The notes beneath the pieces are model-generated. The model was not told where the DNA came from. It did no database searches and saw only the letters and a list, made by a program, of their open reading frames with translations. Below, one piece after another: positions 45,427-55,494 of a stretch of DNA of 64,000 nt; within the stretch, counting starts at the first letter, position 1, and each line of letters opens with the position of its first letter. The translations under genes and the position numbers were made by a program. Origin of the DNA: Micromonospora sp. WMMD812 (GTDB taxonomy: Bacteria > Actinomycetota > Actinomycetes > Mycobacteriales > Micromonosporaceae); assembly GCF_027497215.1 (NCBI RefSeq), contig NZ_CP114904.1, forward strand, positions 682,001 to 746,000, given 5' to 3'.

Positions 45427-46214
45427 CCAGCCTCGCCTACACCCTGACCGACTCGGCGACCATGCTGCGCCGACAACTCCGCCACATCCAGCGCTACCCC
45501 TCGCTGACCGCGATGCTGATCGGCCTGCCCGTCGTCCTCCTGCTGCTGTTCGTCTACGTCTTCGGCGCGACGCTCGGCGCCGGGCTTCCCGGCGGGAACG
45601 GTGACCGCGGCGCCTACATCAACTACCTGGTGCCCGGCATGCTGCTGTTCAGCGTGTCCGGCGCCGCCCAGGGAACCGCCATCTCCGTCGCGATGGACAC
45701 GACCGAGGGCATCGTCGACCGCTTCCGGACCATGGCCATCTCCCGCGCCTCCGTACTGACCGGACACGTCCTCGGCAGCCTGGTGCAGACCATGCTCTGC
45801 ATCGCCGTGCTGATCGGCATCTCGCTGGCCATCGGCTTCCGGCCCACCGCGACCCCGCTCGAGTGGCTCGCCACCGCCGGCGTGCTCGCCGCCGTGGCGT
45901 TCGCGCTGATCTGGCTGTCGGTCGCGCTCGGCCTGCTCAGCGACAGCGTCGAGACCGCCAGCAACCTGCCGATGTTCCTCATCCTCCTGCCGTTCCTGGG
46001 CAGCGGCTTCGTACCCACCGACACCATGCCGGCCGGCCTGCGGTGGTTCGCCGACCACCAGCCGTTCACGCCGATCACCGAGACGCTGCGCGGACTGCTG
46101 CTCGGCTCGGGAATCGGCAACAGTGCCCTCTTCGCGGTGGCCTGGTGCGCGGTGATCTCGTTGCTGTCGTACCTGTGGGCAAAGCGACTGTTCCACCGCC
46201 GGGCAGCCCGCTAG
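45423..46214 (+). CDS. ABC-2 type permease, DrrB-like (second set)
   Basis: A 263-residue six-helix permease. Helix 1 is LTAMLIGLPVVLLLLFVYVF; the loop GIVDRFRTMAISRASVLTGH is the DrrB-type signature; PFTPITETLRGLLLGSGI precedes the last helix. With the coupled ATPase it should form a lipid or drug exporter. It is the last gene of the four-gene operon, followed by a strong terminator hairpin. Confidence 0.92.
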   Translation: MTSLAYTLTDSATMLRRQLRHIQRYPSLTAMLIGLPVVLLLLFVYVFGATLGAGLPGGNGDRGAYINYLVPGMLLFSVSGAAQGTAISVAMDTTEGIVDRFRTMAISRASVLTGHVLGSLVQTMLCIAVLIGISLAIGFRPTATPLEWLATAGVLAAVAFALIWLSVALGLLSDSVETASNLPMFLILLPFLGSGFVPTDTMPAGLRWFADHQPFTPITETLRGLLLGSGIGNSALFAVAWCAVISLLSYLWAKRLFHRRAAR

Positions 46215-46259
46215 CGAGCTGGCGCGGTCTGGGCGGCGCATCGGACCCGTCGTCCCGCT

Positions 46260-46292
46260 CTCCTCGGCGTCCTCGGACAGGACGCCGAGGAG
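46260..46292. terminator. Strong terminator after the ABC operon
   Basis: CTCCTCGGCGTCCT (46260-46273) pairs perfectly with 46279-46292, 14 bp with a 5-base loop, 46 bases past the permease stop. Confidence 0.7.
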
Positions 46293-46382
46293 TCGGCGCA
46301 TCACGACGGCAGGTGGGCGTGGCCTGGCGCGACTTCGGCGGGCAGTGCCTGCGGCGCCGGCGGGAACCGCGATGATGGGCCG

Positions 46383-47234
46383 GTGAAGATCCTGTCCATC
46401 CAGTCCTCGGTCGCCTACGGCCACGTCGGCAACTCGGCGGCCACGTTCCCTCTGCAGCGGCTCGGGCACGAGGTGTGGCCGGTGCTGACGGTGCACTTCT
46501 CCAACCACACGGGGTACGGCGCGTGGCGCGGACCGCTGCTGGCCCCGGCCGATGTGGCCGAGGTGATCGCGGGCATCGAGGACCGGGGGGTCCTCGGCAG
46601 CGCCGACGCGGTGCTGTCGGGTTACCAGGGTGACCCGGCGATGGGAGCGGTGATCCTCGACGCGGTGGACCGGGTCAAGGCGGCCAACCCCGACGCGGTG
46701 TACTGCTGTGACCCGGTGATGGGCGACGTCGGCCGCGGAATGTTCGTCCGGCCCGGCATCCCGGAGTACCTGCGCGACGTCGTCGTTCCGCGCGCGGACA
46801 TCATCACCCCGAATCAGTTCGAGCTGGACTTCCTCGCCGGCCGTACGACGAACTCGCTGCCGGCGTTGCTGGCGGCGGTCGACGTGGTGCGCGAGACGGG
46901 GCCGCGGCACGCGCTGGTCACCAGCGTGCTCCACGGCGACGTGCCGGCGGGGTCGTTGGAGGTGGTGGCCGTCTCGGACGAGGGCGCCTGGGCGGTGACC
47001 ACGCCGCTGCTGCCGATCAACCCGAACGGCGGCGGCGACGTCACCGCGGCGCTGTACCTCGCGCATCTGCGCACGGCGGGCTCGCCCGCGACGGCACTGG
47101 AACGCACCGTCGCCTCGGTCTTCGCCGTGCTCGAGGCGACGCTCGCGGCGGGTACCCGGGAGATCCAGCTGATCGCGGCCCAGGACGCGATCGCCGACCC
47201 GCCGGCGAGGTTCACCGCCCGACGGCTGCGGTGA
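46383..47234 (+). CDS. pdxY: Pyridoxal kinase PdxY
   Basis: A 283-residue ribokinase-fold kinase that phosphorylates pyridoxal to PLP in the salvage pathway. Family marks are ILSIQSSVAYGHVGNSAATF at the N terminus, WPVLTVHFSNHTGYGAW, YCCDPVMGDVGRGMFV, ITPNQFELDFLAGR and the ATP/anion-hole region PINPNGGGDVTAALYLAHL, where the catalytic Asp sits (GGGD). The length is normal. GTG 46383 is the family start; there is no good ribosome site, so a very short leader is possible. It stands alone between the ABC terminator and the SRPBCC operon. Confidence 0.93.
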   Translation: MKILSIQSSVAYGHVGNSAATFPLQRLGHEVWPVLTVHFSNHTGYGAWRGPLLAPADVAEVIAGIEDRGVLGSADAVLSGYQGDPAMGAVILDAVDRVKAANPDAVYCCDPVMGDVGRGMFVRPGIPEYLRDVVVPRADIITPNQFELDFLAGRTTNSLPALLAAVDVVRETGPRHALVTSVLHGDVPAGSLEVVAVSDEGAWAVTTPLLPINPNGGGDVTAALYLAHLRTAGSPATALERTVASVFAVLEATLAAGTREIQLIAAQDAIADPPARFTARRLR

Positions 47235-47271
47235 CGCGACTTCCCCGGCTCTGGCAGGCGCGGGGACACGT

Positions 47272-47331
47272 GCAACCATCGGTTGCGCTTGCCGGCCGGG
47301 TCGGCTAGCGTGATGCGCAACCAAACGTTGC
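47272..47331 (+). promoter_or_regulatory. Promoter with two ArsR-type operators before the SRPBCC operon
   Basis: A -35 TTGCGC (47283-47288) and -10 TAGCGT (47306-47311) are 17 bases apart. Two 15-bp dyads of form GCAACC-N3-(G/C)GTTGC lie at 47272-47286, overlapping the -35, and 47317-47331, just after the -10, 45 bp apart. The ArsR protein of the operon is the natural ligand. Confidence 0.65.
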
Positions 47332-47345
47332 GAAAGGTGGTCGGC

Positions 47346-47810
47346 ATGGAATTCGGAACGATCGAGCGGGAGATCCGCATCGAGGCCGCACCCGAGGTCG
47401 TCTTCGACGTGGTGAGCAGCCCCGAGCACCTGCGCGAGTGGTGGCCGGACGAGGCGGAGTTCCCGGCCGTGCCCGGGGGTGCGGGGCGGATCGGCTTCGG
47501 GGACTTCGCGCGCGGCACCGGCGCCTGGGTGCAGTTCACGGTCGTCGACGCCGTACCACCGCGGCTGTTCTCCTTCCGGTGGACCCACGCGGAGGGGGAG
47601 TCCGCCGCCCCGGGCAACTCGTTCCTGGTCGTCTTCGAGCTCGAGCCCGCCGGTAGCGGGACGCTCCTGCGGATGACCGAGAGCGGCTTCCGCGAGCGCG
47701 GCTGGGACGAGGCGAAGGTCGCCGCCGAGTACGCCGACCACGTCACCGGCTGGGACCTCTTCCTTCCGCGGCTGCCGGTGTACGCCGCGAAGGTCGGAGC
47801 GGGCGCATGA
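47346..47810 (+). CDS. SRPBCC/AHSA1 family protein
   Basis: A 154-residue START-like protein: IEREIRIEAAPEVVFDVVSS at the N terminus, HLREWWPDEAEFPAVPGG, and the C-terminal helix region AAEYADHVTGWDLFLPRLPV. These hydrophobic-cavity proteins bind lipids or aromatic ligands. ATG 47346 follows GAAAGGTGG. The stop overlaps the ArsR start (ATGA). The partner operon contains a second SRPBCC gene of a different subgroup. Confidence 0.88.
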   Translation: MEFGTIEREIRIEAAPEVVFDVVSSPEHLREWWPDEAEFPAVPGGAGRIGFGDFARGTGAWVQFTVVDAVPPRLFSFRWTHAEGESAAPGNSFLVVFELEPAGSGTLLRMTESGFRERGWDEAKVAAEYADHVTGWDLFLPRLPVYAAKVGAGA

Positions 47811-48169
47811 GCGTCATGGTCGACGACGACCTCTGGTCGGCGGTCGGCGATCCCACCCGGCGCCGAATGCTCGACCTGCTGTTGAACGAAGGCAGCGGAA
47901 CGGCGACCAGTCTGAGCGAGCACCTGCCGGTGACCCGTCAGGCGGTGGCGAAGCACCTCCTCGTCCTCGACCGGGTCGGCCTGGTGCGCGCCACCAGCGC
48001 CGGCCGCGAGAGGCACTTCACCGTCGATCAGGCACAGCTGGCCCGCGCCGTCGCCCAGCTCGCCGACGTCGGCGCTGCCTGGGACTCGCGTCTCCGGCGC
48101 ATCAAGCGCATCGCCGAGACGATCCAGAGCGGCAGGGGCACGAACAGCGATACCGGGCGGAAGCAGTAG
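47807..48169 (+). CDS. ArsR family transcriptional regulator (SRPBCC-associated)
   Basis: A 120-residue winged-helix repressor: LWSAVGDPTRRRMLDLLLNE, then SEHLPVTRQAVAKHLLVLDR, and wing VRATSAGRERHFTVDQAQL. It has no Cys, so it is not a metal-thiolate sensor; SRPBCC-linked ArsR proteins form a distinct group presumed to sense organic ligands. It is the middle gene of a three-gene operon, and operators matching a dimeric repressor flank the operon promoter. Confidence 0.92.
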   Translation: MSVMVDDDLWSAVGDPTRRRMLDLLLNEGSGTATSLSEHLPVTRQAVAKHLLVLDRVGLVRATSAGRERHFTVDQAQLARAVAQLADVGAAWDSRLRRIKRIAETIQSGRGTNSDTGRKQ

Positions 48170-48184
48170 AGGGGAGAGACGAAG

Positions 48185-48628
48185 ATGGCGGACATCCTGC
48201 ACCGCATCGGCGTCGAGCGGCGCTCGCCGGCTCAGGTGTACGACGCCCTCACCACCCTGGACGGCCTGTCCGGCTGGTGGTCCGAGAAGACGTCGGGGGA
48301 GACCGGCGTCGGCGGCGTGATCGAGTTCCGGTTCGGGCCGGGCGGGTTCGACATGAGGGTCGCCGAGCTCGATCCGGGCCGGCTGGTCCGGTGGGACGTC
48401 GTGGACGGACCACCGGAGTGGATCGGCACCAGCGTGCGGTGGGACCTCCGGCAGGACGGCGACTACACGATCGTGCTGTTCAGGCACGAGGGCTGGCGTG
48501 AGCCGGTCGAGTTCATGCACCACTGCAGCACCAAGTGGGCCACCTTCCTGATGAGCCTCAAGCAGCTTCTCGAGACCGGTAAAGGTGCCCCCGATCCGCG
48601 TGACGTCCGGATCAGCGACTGGCACTGA
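48185..48628 (+). CDS. SRPBCC domain protein (polyketide cyclase/AHSA1-like)
   Basis: A 147-residue START-like protein: ILHRIGVERRSPAQVYDALT, LSGWWSEKTSGETGVGGVIE, RLVRWDVVDGPPEWIGTSVR and MHHCSTKWATFLMSLKQLLE. It is the third gene of the unit, 15 bp after ArsR, with its own GGGGAGA site. It probably binds the same class of hydrophobic ligand as the first SRPBCC protein. Confidence 0.9.
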   Translation: MADILHRIGVERRSPAQVYDALTTLDGLSGWWSEKTSGETGVGGVIEFRFGPGGFDMRVAELDPGRLVRWDVVDGPPEWIGTSVRWDLRQDGDYTIVLFRHEGWREPVEFMHHCSTKWATFLMSLKQLLETGKGAPDPRDVRISDWH

Positions 48629-48740
48629 CCCGGCCGGCGTCCGAGCGGAACAGCGACGACGCGACAGCCGGACGACCGGCAACCGGTACGCCGCCGGGAC
48701 GGGGCCGCGCCAGTGCGCAACCCCGTCCCGGCGACCGCCG

Positions 48741-50293
<1,553 letters not shown>

Positions 50294-50307
50294 GCTGTCA
50301 GCCCTGA

Positions 50308-50347
50308 CCCCGCGGAACCCGGCGTCGGCCGCCGAACCACCGCGGGG
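50308..50347. terminator. Possible terminator after the TetR gene
   Basis: CCCCGCGG (50308-50315) pairs with CCGCGGGG (50340-50347) across a 24-base, GC-rich loop, 14 bases past the TetR stop. Confidence 0.4.
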
Positions 50348-50422
50348 CCAGTTCGAAGCCGCGCAGACGGGGTATACGCCGCCGGCTCACCAGAGCGCCG
50401 GGAATCCGGAAGGAAGTGCGGC

Positions 50423-51013
50423 ATGACCAGAATTGGCATCATCCTCGGCAGTACTCGTCCCGGCCGGAACGGCGAGGCAGTGGCCCGCTGGGTGCACGAC
50501 ATCGCCACCAAGCGCGTCGACGCCGAGTATGAACTCGTCGACATCAAGGACTTCAACCTGCCACATCTCGACGAGATGGCGCCGCCGTCGCTCGGGCAGT
50601 ACAGCCAGCCACACACCTTGCAGTGGGCCGAGAAGATCGCGTCGTACGACGGGTACGTCTTCGTGACCCCGGAGTACAACCACTCCACGTCCGGCGCGTT
50701 GAAGAACGCGATCGACTTCCTCTACGCGGAGTGGAACAACAAGGCGGCCGGCTTCGTCAGCTACGGCAGCGTCGGCGGCACCCGTGCGGTGGAGCACCTG
50801 CGCCTGGTGATGGCCGAGTTGCAGGTGGCGGACGTCCGGGCGCAGGTGGCCCTGTCGCTCTTCACCGACTTCGAGAACTTCAGCGTCTTCACACCCGGCG
50901 CGCACCAGGAGGGTGCGGTGAACACGATGCTCGACCAGTTGGCGGCCTGGAGCGGCGCGTTGGCGACCCTCCGGACCGGAACGACGATGGCGACACCCCA
51001 GTCCGGCCGGTAG
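50423..51013 (+). CDS. NADPH-dependent FMN reductase family protein
   Basis: A 196-residue flavodoxin-like reductase. FMN-phosphate loop: IGIILGSTRPGRNGEAVARW at the N terminus; the second FMN contact is VFVTPEYNHSTSGALKNAID, the hallmark of the family; YGSVGGTRAVEHLRLVM follows. It uses NAD(P)H to reduce flavins, quinones or azo compounds in the cytoplasm. ATG 50423 follows GAAGGAAG. No SoxR-type box is seen upstream of this one. It stands as a single gene. Confidence 0.92.
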   Translation: MTRIGIILGSTRPGRNGEAVARWVHDIATKRVDAEYELVDIKDFNLPHLDEMAPPSLGQYSQPHTLQWAEKIASYDGYVFVTPEYNHSTSGALKNAIDFLYAEWNNKAAGFVSYGSVGGTRAVEHLRLVMAELQVADVRAQVALSLFTDFENFSVFTPGAHQEGAVNTMLDQLAAWSGALATLRTGTTMATPQSGR

Positions 51014-51144
51014 CCGAGCGCGGCACGACCGAGCCGGACGGCCTGTCGTGACCAGTGCCTCGCCAGCCCGCGCGGACCCGCCCTGACGGCGCACCGCATG
51101 GCGATTCCGCCCCCCGAGCGTGCCCTCGTGGGCACAGTAGGTGC

Positions 51145-53586
51145 GTGAACGGCAGCGGTGGGGAGGCGACCCCGCGGGGCGCATCCGGGTCGGCCGGACC
51201 GATCAAGGCCGCGACGCACGGCGGGGTGACGCGCTCGGAACTCTTCCTGGACCTGGTCTTCGTCTACGCCTTCCTCAACGTCACCCACCTCATGTCCGAA
51301 CGTCCAGCCCTGGACGGGTTGCTTCAGGGCGGGCTCGTGGTGCTGCTGCTCTGGCGTAGCTGGGTGGGGTACGCCTGGGTGGGAAACCTGGTCCGGCTCG
51401 ACCGCGGTGCCCTGCCGATCGCCGTCTTCGCGTCGGCCATCGCGATCCTGCTGGTCGCCGTGGCCATCCCGGAAGTCTTCGTCGACATTCCCACCGGCTT
51501 GACCGCACCCCTCGTCCTCGTCGGCGCCTTCCTGGCGACCCGGGTCGGGTCCCTGTTGGTCATCTCCCGTGCCCGGCGAGGATCACGGGGCTCAGTCGTC
51601 CCAGCCCGGCGTGCCTGGCTGCCGCTGACCGGCAGCGCTCCACTCCTACTGTGCGCAGTCCTGCTGCCCTACCACCTCCCACCCGGTCCAGGCGCCGAAG
51701 CGCTCCAACTCGTGCTCTTCGCGGTCGCGATCGCCGTCGACTACCTCGGGTTGCGGGCGCCGGGCGCCGGGACATGGCAGCTGACGTCGGTCCGGCACTG
51801 GGCCGAACGCCACAACCTGATCATGCTCATCGCGCTCGGTGAGACGATCATCTCGATCGGCACCAGCCGCGGCTTCGTCGGCGACCAGCCGATCACCTGG
51901 ACCGTGCTCGCCGGATCGATGCTCGGTCTGGTCGTCGTGGCGTTCCTGTGGTGGGCGTACTTCGACATTGCCGCGCCCGCCGGCGAACAGGCGCTGGAGG
52001 CCACCCCGCCTCGAGTGCGGACGCTGCTCGCCCGCGACGCCTACACCCTGCTGCATCTGCCGATGATCGCCGGACTCATCCTGGTGGCCTACGGGCTGAA
52101 GAGGGCCCTGAACGACAGCAGCACCGGCCACACCGAACCAGGGGCGACGCCAGACCCGACGGCTCTCTACGGCGGCGTGGCCCTGTACCTGCTCGGCCTG
52201 GTCGCCTTCGAGTGGCGCACCGTCCGGCGGGTCGGCCGAGGGCCGCTGCTCGGCCTCGCCCTCGTGGCAGTGCTCGTAGCGCCGGCCCGTCAGCTGCCAG
52301 TCCTGGGATCGCTGACGCTCCTGGCCGGGGCCCTGGTCGTGGTGGTGTCGGCCCACGTGACACTGCTGCGCCGCCGCCACCGCCAGCTGCACCGAGCCGT
52401 CGCGGCGACGGTCGGCCGGGAGGTCGACGCCACCCCGGAGGAACTCTTCCTCGACCTGGTCTTCGTGTACGCGTTCATCCAGGTCACCGTGCTGATGACC
52501 CGAGACCCGTCGACGGTCGGAGTGCTCCAGGGGATCGCCGTTCTTTCGCTGATCTGGTGGTCCTGGGTCAACTACACCTGGTTCACCACGACGATCCGGG
52601 GTGCGCAGAACGTGCTGCGCCTGATGGTCCTCGCCGCGGTGGCGATGACTCTGATTCTCGGCATCGCCACACCCCAGACGTTCAGCTACGTCGCCGGCGG
52701 ACTGCCGGCACCGCTGATCGTCGTCACCTCGTACGCGGCGGTGCGTCTGCTGCACCTGACCTCGTTCTGGCTGGCAGTCCGGCACGACGCGACCCTCCGA
52801 GCCCCCGTCGTCCGGGCGGCCGTGCCGACCGGTGTGGGGATCCTCCTGCTGCTCTGCGCGGTATTGACCGCACCGGGCGCGGGCAGTCCGCTCACACCGT
52901 TCACCACACTCTGCTGGATCGCCGCCATCCTCATCGACGTGGGTGGTGGATACCTCATCCGATCCCGGTACTGGCAACTCCACTCGGTCAGCCGCTGGAT
53001 GGGTCGCTTCAACCTGATAATCCTCATCGCACTCGGTCAAGCGGTCATCTCCACCGGCATCGCCGTGGGGGACGCACCCGTCTCGGCATCCACCCTCGGC
53101 GCCGTGGCGCTCAGCGGCGCCCTGATCTCCGCGCTGTGGTGGACCTACGTCGGCACCGACGTCGTCGTCGGCCAGCGGTTCGCCGAACTGCGGACGAGCA
53201 GGCAACGAGGTGCCCTGGCCCGCGACGCCTACGCGTACCTTCACCTGATCCTTGTCGTCGGCCTGGTGCTCGTCGCCTTCGGGCTACGGACGACCCTGCC
53301 GCAGCCGGCGCGTGGTGCCGACGCCTCGGCGATGGTCGGACAGGTCACGCTGGCGTGCGGAGTCGTCGTCTACCTCCTCGCGGACCATCTCGTGTGGCGA
53401 CGTGCGCGCCGCCCGGTAGGTGGCCGCCGGGCGGTGAACCTGGTCGTCGCCGCGCTGGCGCCGGTGACGATCCTGCTGCCGATCCTGTTGGCGTTGGTCG
53501 TACTCACGACGGCGCTGTTCGCCGCGCACCTGGTCGGACGCGCGGTCACGCCGTCACTGGACACCGCGGTCGGCGACCGTACCTGA
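51145..53586 (+). CDS. Tandem low temperature requirement A (LtrA) membrane protein
   Basis: A roughly 813-residue membrane protein made of two full LtrA units. Unit 1 begins near residue 31 (SELFLDLVFVYAFLNVTHLM) and unit 2 near residue 432 (EELFLDLVFVYAFIQVTVLM). Each repeats the landmarks W(R/W)SWVxYxW, RxNLIxLIALGxxxIS and ARDAYxxLHL. There are roughly a dozen hydrophobic helices per unit. Standard LtrA proteins are about 380-400 residues. Function is unclear; the name comes from a Listeria cold-growth mutant. GTG 51145 is the best start, possibly leaderless (TAGGT just upstream). Confidence 0.88.
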   Translation: MNGSGGEATPRGASGSAGPIKAATHGGVTRSELFLDLVFVYAFLNVTHLMSERPALDGLLQGGLVVLLLWRSWVGYAWVGNLVRLDRGALPIAVFASAIAILLVAVAIPEVFVDIPTGLTAPLVLVGAFLATRVGSLLVISRARRGSRGSVVPARRAWLPLTGSAPLLLCAVLLPYHLPPGPGAEALQLVLFAVAIAVDYLGLRAPGAGTWQLTSVRHWAERHNLIMLIALGETIISIGTSRGFVGDQPITWTVLAGSMLGLVVVAFLWWAYFDIAAPAGEQALEATPPRVRTLLARDAYTLLHLPMIAGLILVAYGLKRALNDSSTGHTEPGATPDPTALYGGVALYLLGLVAFEWRTVRRVGRGPLLGLALVAVLVAPARQLPVLGSLTLLAGALVVVVSAHVTLLRRRHRQLHRAVAATVGREVDATPEELFLDLVFVYAFIQVTVLMTRDPSTVGVLQGIAVLSLIWWSWVNYTWFTTTIRGAQNVLRLMVLAAVAMTLILGIATPQTFSYVAGGLPAPLIVVTSYAAVRLLHLTSFWLAVRHDATLRAPVVRAAVPTGVGILLLLCAVLTAPGAGSPLTPFTTLCWIAAILIDVGGGYLIRSRYWQLHSVSRWMGRFNLIILIALGQAVISTGIAVGDAPVSASTLGAVALSGALISALWWTYVGTDVVVGQRFAELRTSRQRGALARDAYAYLHLILVVGLVLVAFGLRTTLPQPARGADASAMVGQVTLACGVVVYLLADHLVWRRARRPVGGRRAVNLVVAALAPVTILLPILLALVVLTTALFAAHLVGRAVTPSLDTAVGDRT

Positions 53587-53732
53587 TACCGCCGGTCGCC
53601 GTCGTCGCGGGCGGAGCGCGGATCGATGCCGAATGCTCAATGGCCGGACCGCAGCCGGTCACGAGCATGTACGTCGATCGACATGATCGTCAGGGACGGT
53701 TGCTGTCCATCCACTGACGAGGAGACTCATCA

Positions 53733-54401
53733 ATGTCGACCACCGCACTCTCCACCCGCCGGAACCTGCGGCGCCACGTCGTGGCCGGCGTCGCCACCGC
53801 GCTCGCCGCCGCCTGCCTCGCCGTCGTGAACGCCTCGCCGGCGTCGGCGACGCCGCCCGGCATCCCGTCGAAGGCGACCGCGCAGTCGCAGCTGAACGCG
53901 CTGACGGTGGCTGCTCAGGGGTCGACCAGCGGCTACTCGCGGGACCTGTTCCCGCACTGGATCACCGTGAGCGGCAGCTGCAACACGCGCGAGCAGGTCC
54001 TCAAGCGCGACGGCAGCTCCGTGGTCGTGGACAGCTCCTGCGCCGCGACCTCCGGGCGCTGGTACAGCCCCTACGACGGCGCCACCTGGACGGCCGCCTC
54101 GGACGTCGACATCGACCACGTGGTGCCCCTGGCGGAGGCGTGGCGCTCCGGCGCCAGCTCGTGGACCACCAGCCGTCGGCAGAGCTTCGCCAACGACCTC
54201 AGCCGGCCGCAGCTGATCGCGGTGACCGACAACGTGAACCAGGCCAAGGGGGACCAGGACCCGTCGACGTGGCAGCCGCCGCTGTCGTCGTACCGGTGCA
54301 CCTACAGCAAGATGTGGATCACCGTGAAGTACAACTGGGGCCTGACCCTGCAGTCGTCGGAGAAGTCCGCCCTGCAGAGCATGCTCAACACCTGCAGCTG
54401 A
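53733..54401 (+). CDS. Secreted HNH-type endonuclease (DUF1524-like)
   Basis: A 222-residue exported protein. Signal peptide: basic RRNLRRH, hydrophobic VVAGVATALAAACLAVV, cleavage after ASA near residue 39. The nuclease core has DIDHVVPLAEAW (metal-binding DxDH at 126-129) and the downstream Asn/Lys/Asp segment NVNQAKGDQDPSTWQP. Four Cys in the mature part could form two disulfides. Such proteins degrade extracellular DNA. ATG 53733 follows GAGGAG. No immunity gene is recognisable nearby. Confidence 0.9.
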   Translation: MSTTALSTRRNLRRHVVAGVATALAAACLAVVNASPASATPPGIPSKATAQSQLNALTVAAQGSTSGYSRDLFPHWITVSGSCNTREQVLKRDGSSVVVDSSCAATSGRWYSPYDGATWTAASDVDIDHVVPLAEAWRSGASSWTTSRRQSFANDLSRPQLIAVTDNVNQAKGDQDPSTWQPPLSSYRCTYSKMWITVKYNWGLTLQSSEKSALQSMLNTCS

Positions 54402-54524
54402 GCACCCCAGCTGCCACTGCCCGGCCGGCCGGCCCATCACGAGGGCTGGTCGGTCGGGCGCTCCATACTGATCACCGGCGGGGCGGCGCCGTCAAGGCGC
54501 CCGAGCCAGAGGTGATGTACGCCC

Positions 54525-55112
54525 TCAGGCCGGCCTGCCGTGCGCGACGGCGTCGCGTACGGCCGGCGGCGCCTTGTCGGCCAGCTGCGTGTCGGGCCGC
54601 GCGCCGAGCGCGTCGTTGACGGTGGAGAACGCCAGCCGGAACGCTATCCACGTCGTCGCCTCGAAGATCTCCTGGTCGTCGAGACCGGCGGTGCGCAGAC
54701 GGTCCACGTCCGACTCGGTGGTGGAATTCGGATCCTCGACGACCTGGCGGGACCAACCAGCCAGCGCGGCTTCCCGCTCGGTCAGGTCACTGTCGACGCC
54801 GCGGAGCACTCGGGCCGCGATCGCCTCGTCCGTGAGCTCGGCCAACCGCGATCCCCACGCCAGCGCACAGTAGGCGTCCCCAAGGGTGGCGGCGGTGGCG
54901 GCGACCATGACGGCTACTTCCCGGGCCGACAGGCGCGAGGCGGCGAGGAGATCCGTACGCACGGCCTGGAAGGACGCCAGCACGTCGGGCCGTCGGCACC
55001 AGACGCGCGTGAGGTTGTTGACGTAGCCGTCCGAGGCCAGGTCGGCCTCGTAGGCGGCAGTCACAGCGGGGCTTGGCGGCGGGTCCGCGAGGAAGGCGGC
55101 GGGACGGTCCAT
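54525..55112 (-). CDS. Carboxymuconolactone decarboxylase/AhpD-like family protein
   Basis: A 195-residue all-helical protein. The AhpD-like core is LSAREVAVMVAATAATLGDA followed by YCALAWGSRLAELTDEAIAA. Only one Cys of the CxxC peroxidase pair is present in YCALAWG, so peroxiredoxin-reductase activity is doubtful. A second helical region includes LTEREAALAGWSRQVVEDPN and DQEIFEATTWIAFRLAFSTV. Function is unknown. It is convergent with the HNH nuclease. It belongs to one of the three families linked to ECF41 factors but is 28 kb from that gene. Confidence 0.88.
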   Translation of the reverse strand: MDRPAAFLADPPPSPAVTAAYEADLASDGYVNNLTRVWCRRPDVLASFQAVRTDLLAASRLSAREVAVMVAATAATLGDAYCALAWGSRLAELTDEAIAARVLRGVDSDLTEREAALAGWSRQVVEDPNSTTESDVDRLRTAGLDDQEIFEATTWIAFRLAFSTVNDALGARPDTQLADKAPPAVRDAVAHGRPA

Positions 55113-55170
55113 CGCGTCAGTGTGCCGCGCGCGGCGGGCATGCAGCGACTGATCAACGACAGCGCGCGGG

Positions 55171-55494
55171 TCAGATCCCGGTCCGGGCGCTGGTGCGGGT
55201 CGCCAGAGCGGGCGCGGGCCGGTCGGGATCGGCCACCGTTGCCTTGTCCAGGTAGGGGTCGTGGTCGTGCCGCGGGCGGAGGCTGTTGCGGGTGACGGTG
55301 TCCACCCCGGTGCCGATGGTCTCCGACGGGCGGTATCGCACCGTGGCCGCGGAGGCGTTCGACTGCAGGACGATGCCAGGCCGCCACGAGCCGGCGCGCC
55401 GGACCCACACCCGGTCTCCGGCGCCGATTGTGTCGGGTGGAGTCGCGCCGACCAGCGTGGCGTGGTTCGGGCTGAGCGGCGGCGCGGACATCAT
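55171..55494 (-). CDS. Small SH3-like hypothetical protein
   Basis: A roughly 107-residue protein. The recognisable part is a beta-barrel-like core DRVWVRRAGSWRPGIVLQSN then AATVRYRPSETIGTGVDTVT, resembling small SH3/Tudor-like proteins seen in Micromonospora-type genomes. The ends are disordered. Three consecutive ATGs (55497, 55494, 55491) follow GGAGG; 55494 has the best spacing. Function unknown. The far-upstream extension is not supported. Confidence 0.55.
   Translation of the reverse strand: MMSAPPLSPNHATLVGATPPDTIGAGDRVWVRRAGSWRPGIVLQSNASAATVRYRPSETIGTGVDTVTRNSLRPRHDHDPYLDKATVADPDRPAPALATRTSARTGI

Noticed and set aside
44862..47741. 959-residue reverse open frame opposite the ABC operon and pdxY
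   Set aside because: It is antisense to four well-supported genes, has no domain match and shows shadow-type Arg/Gly/His composition.
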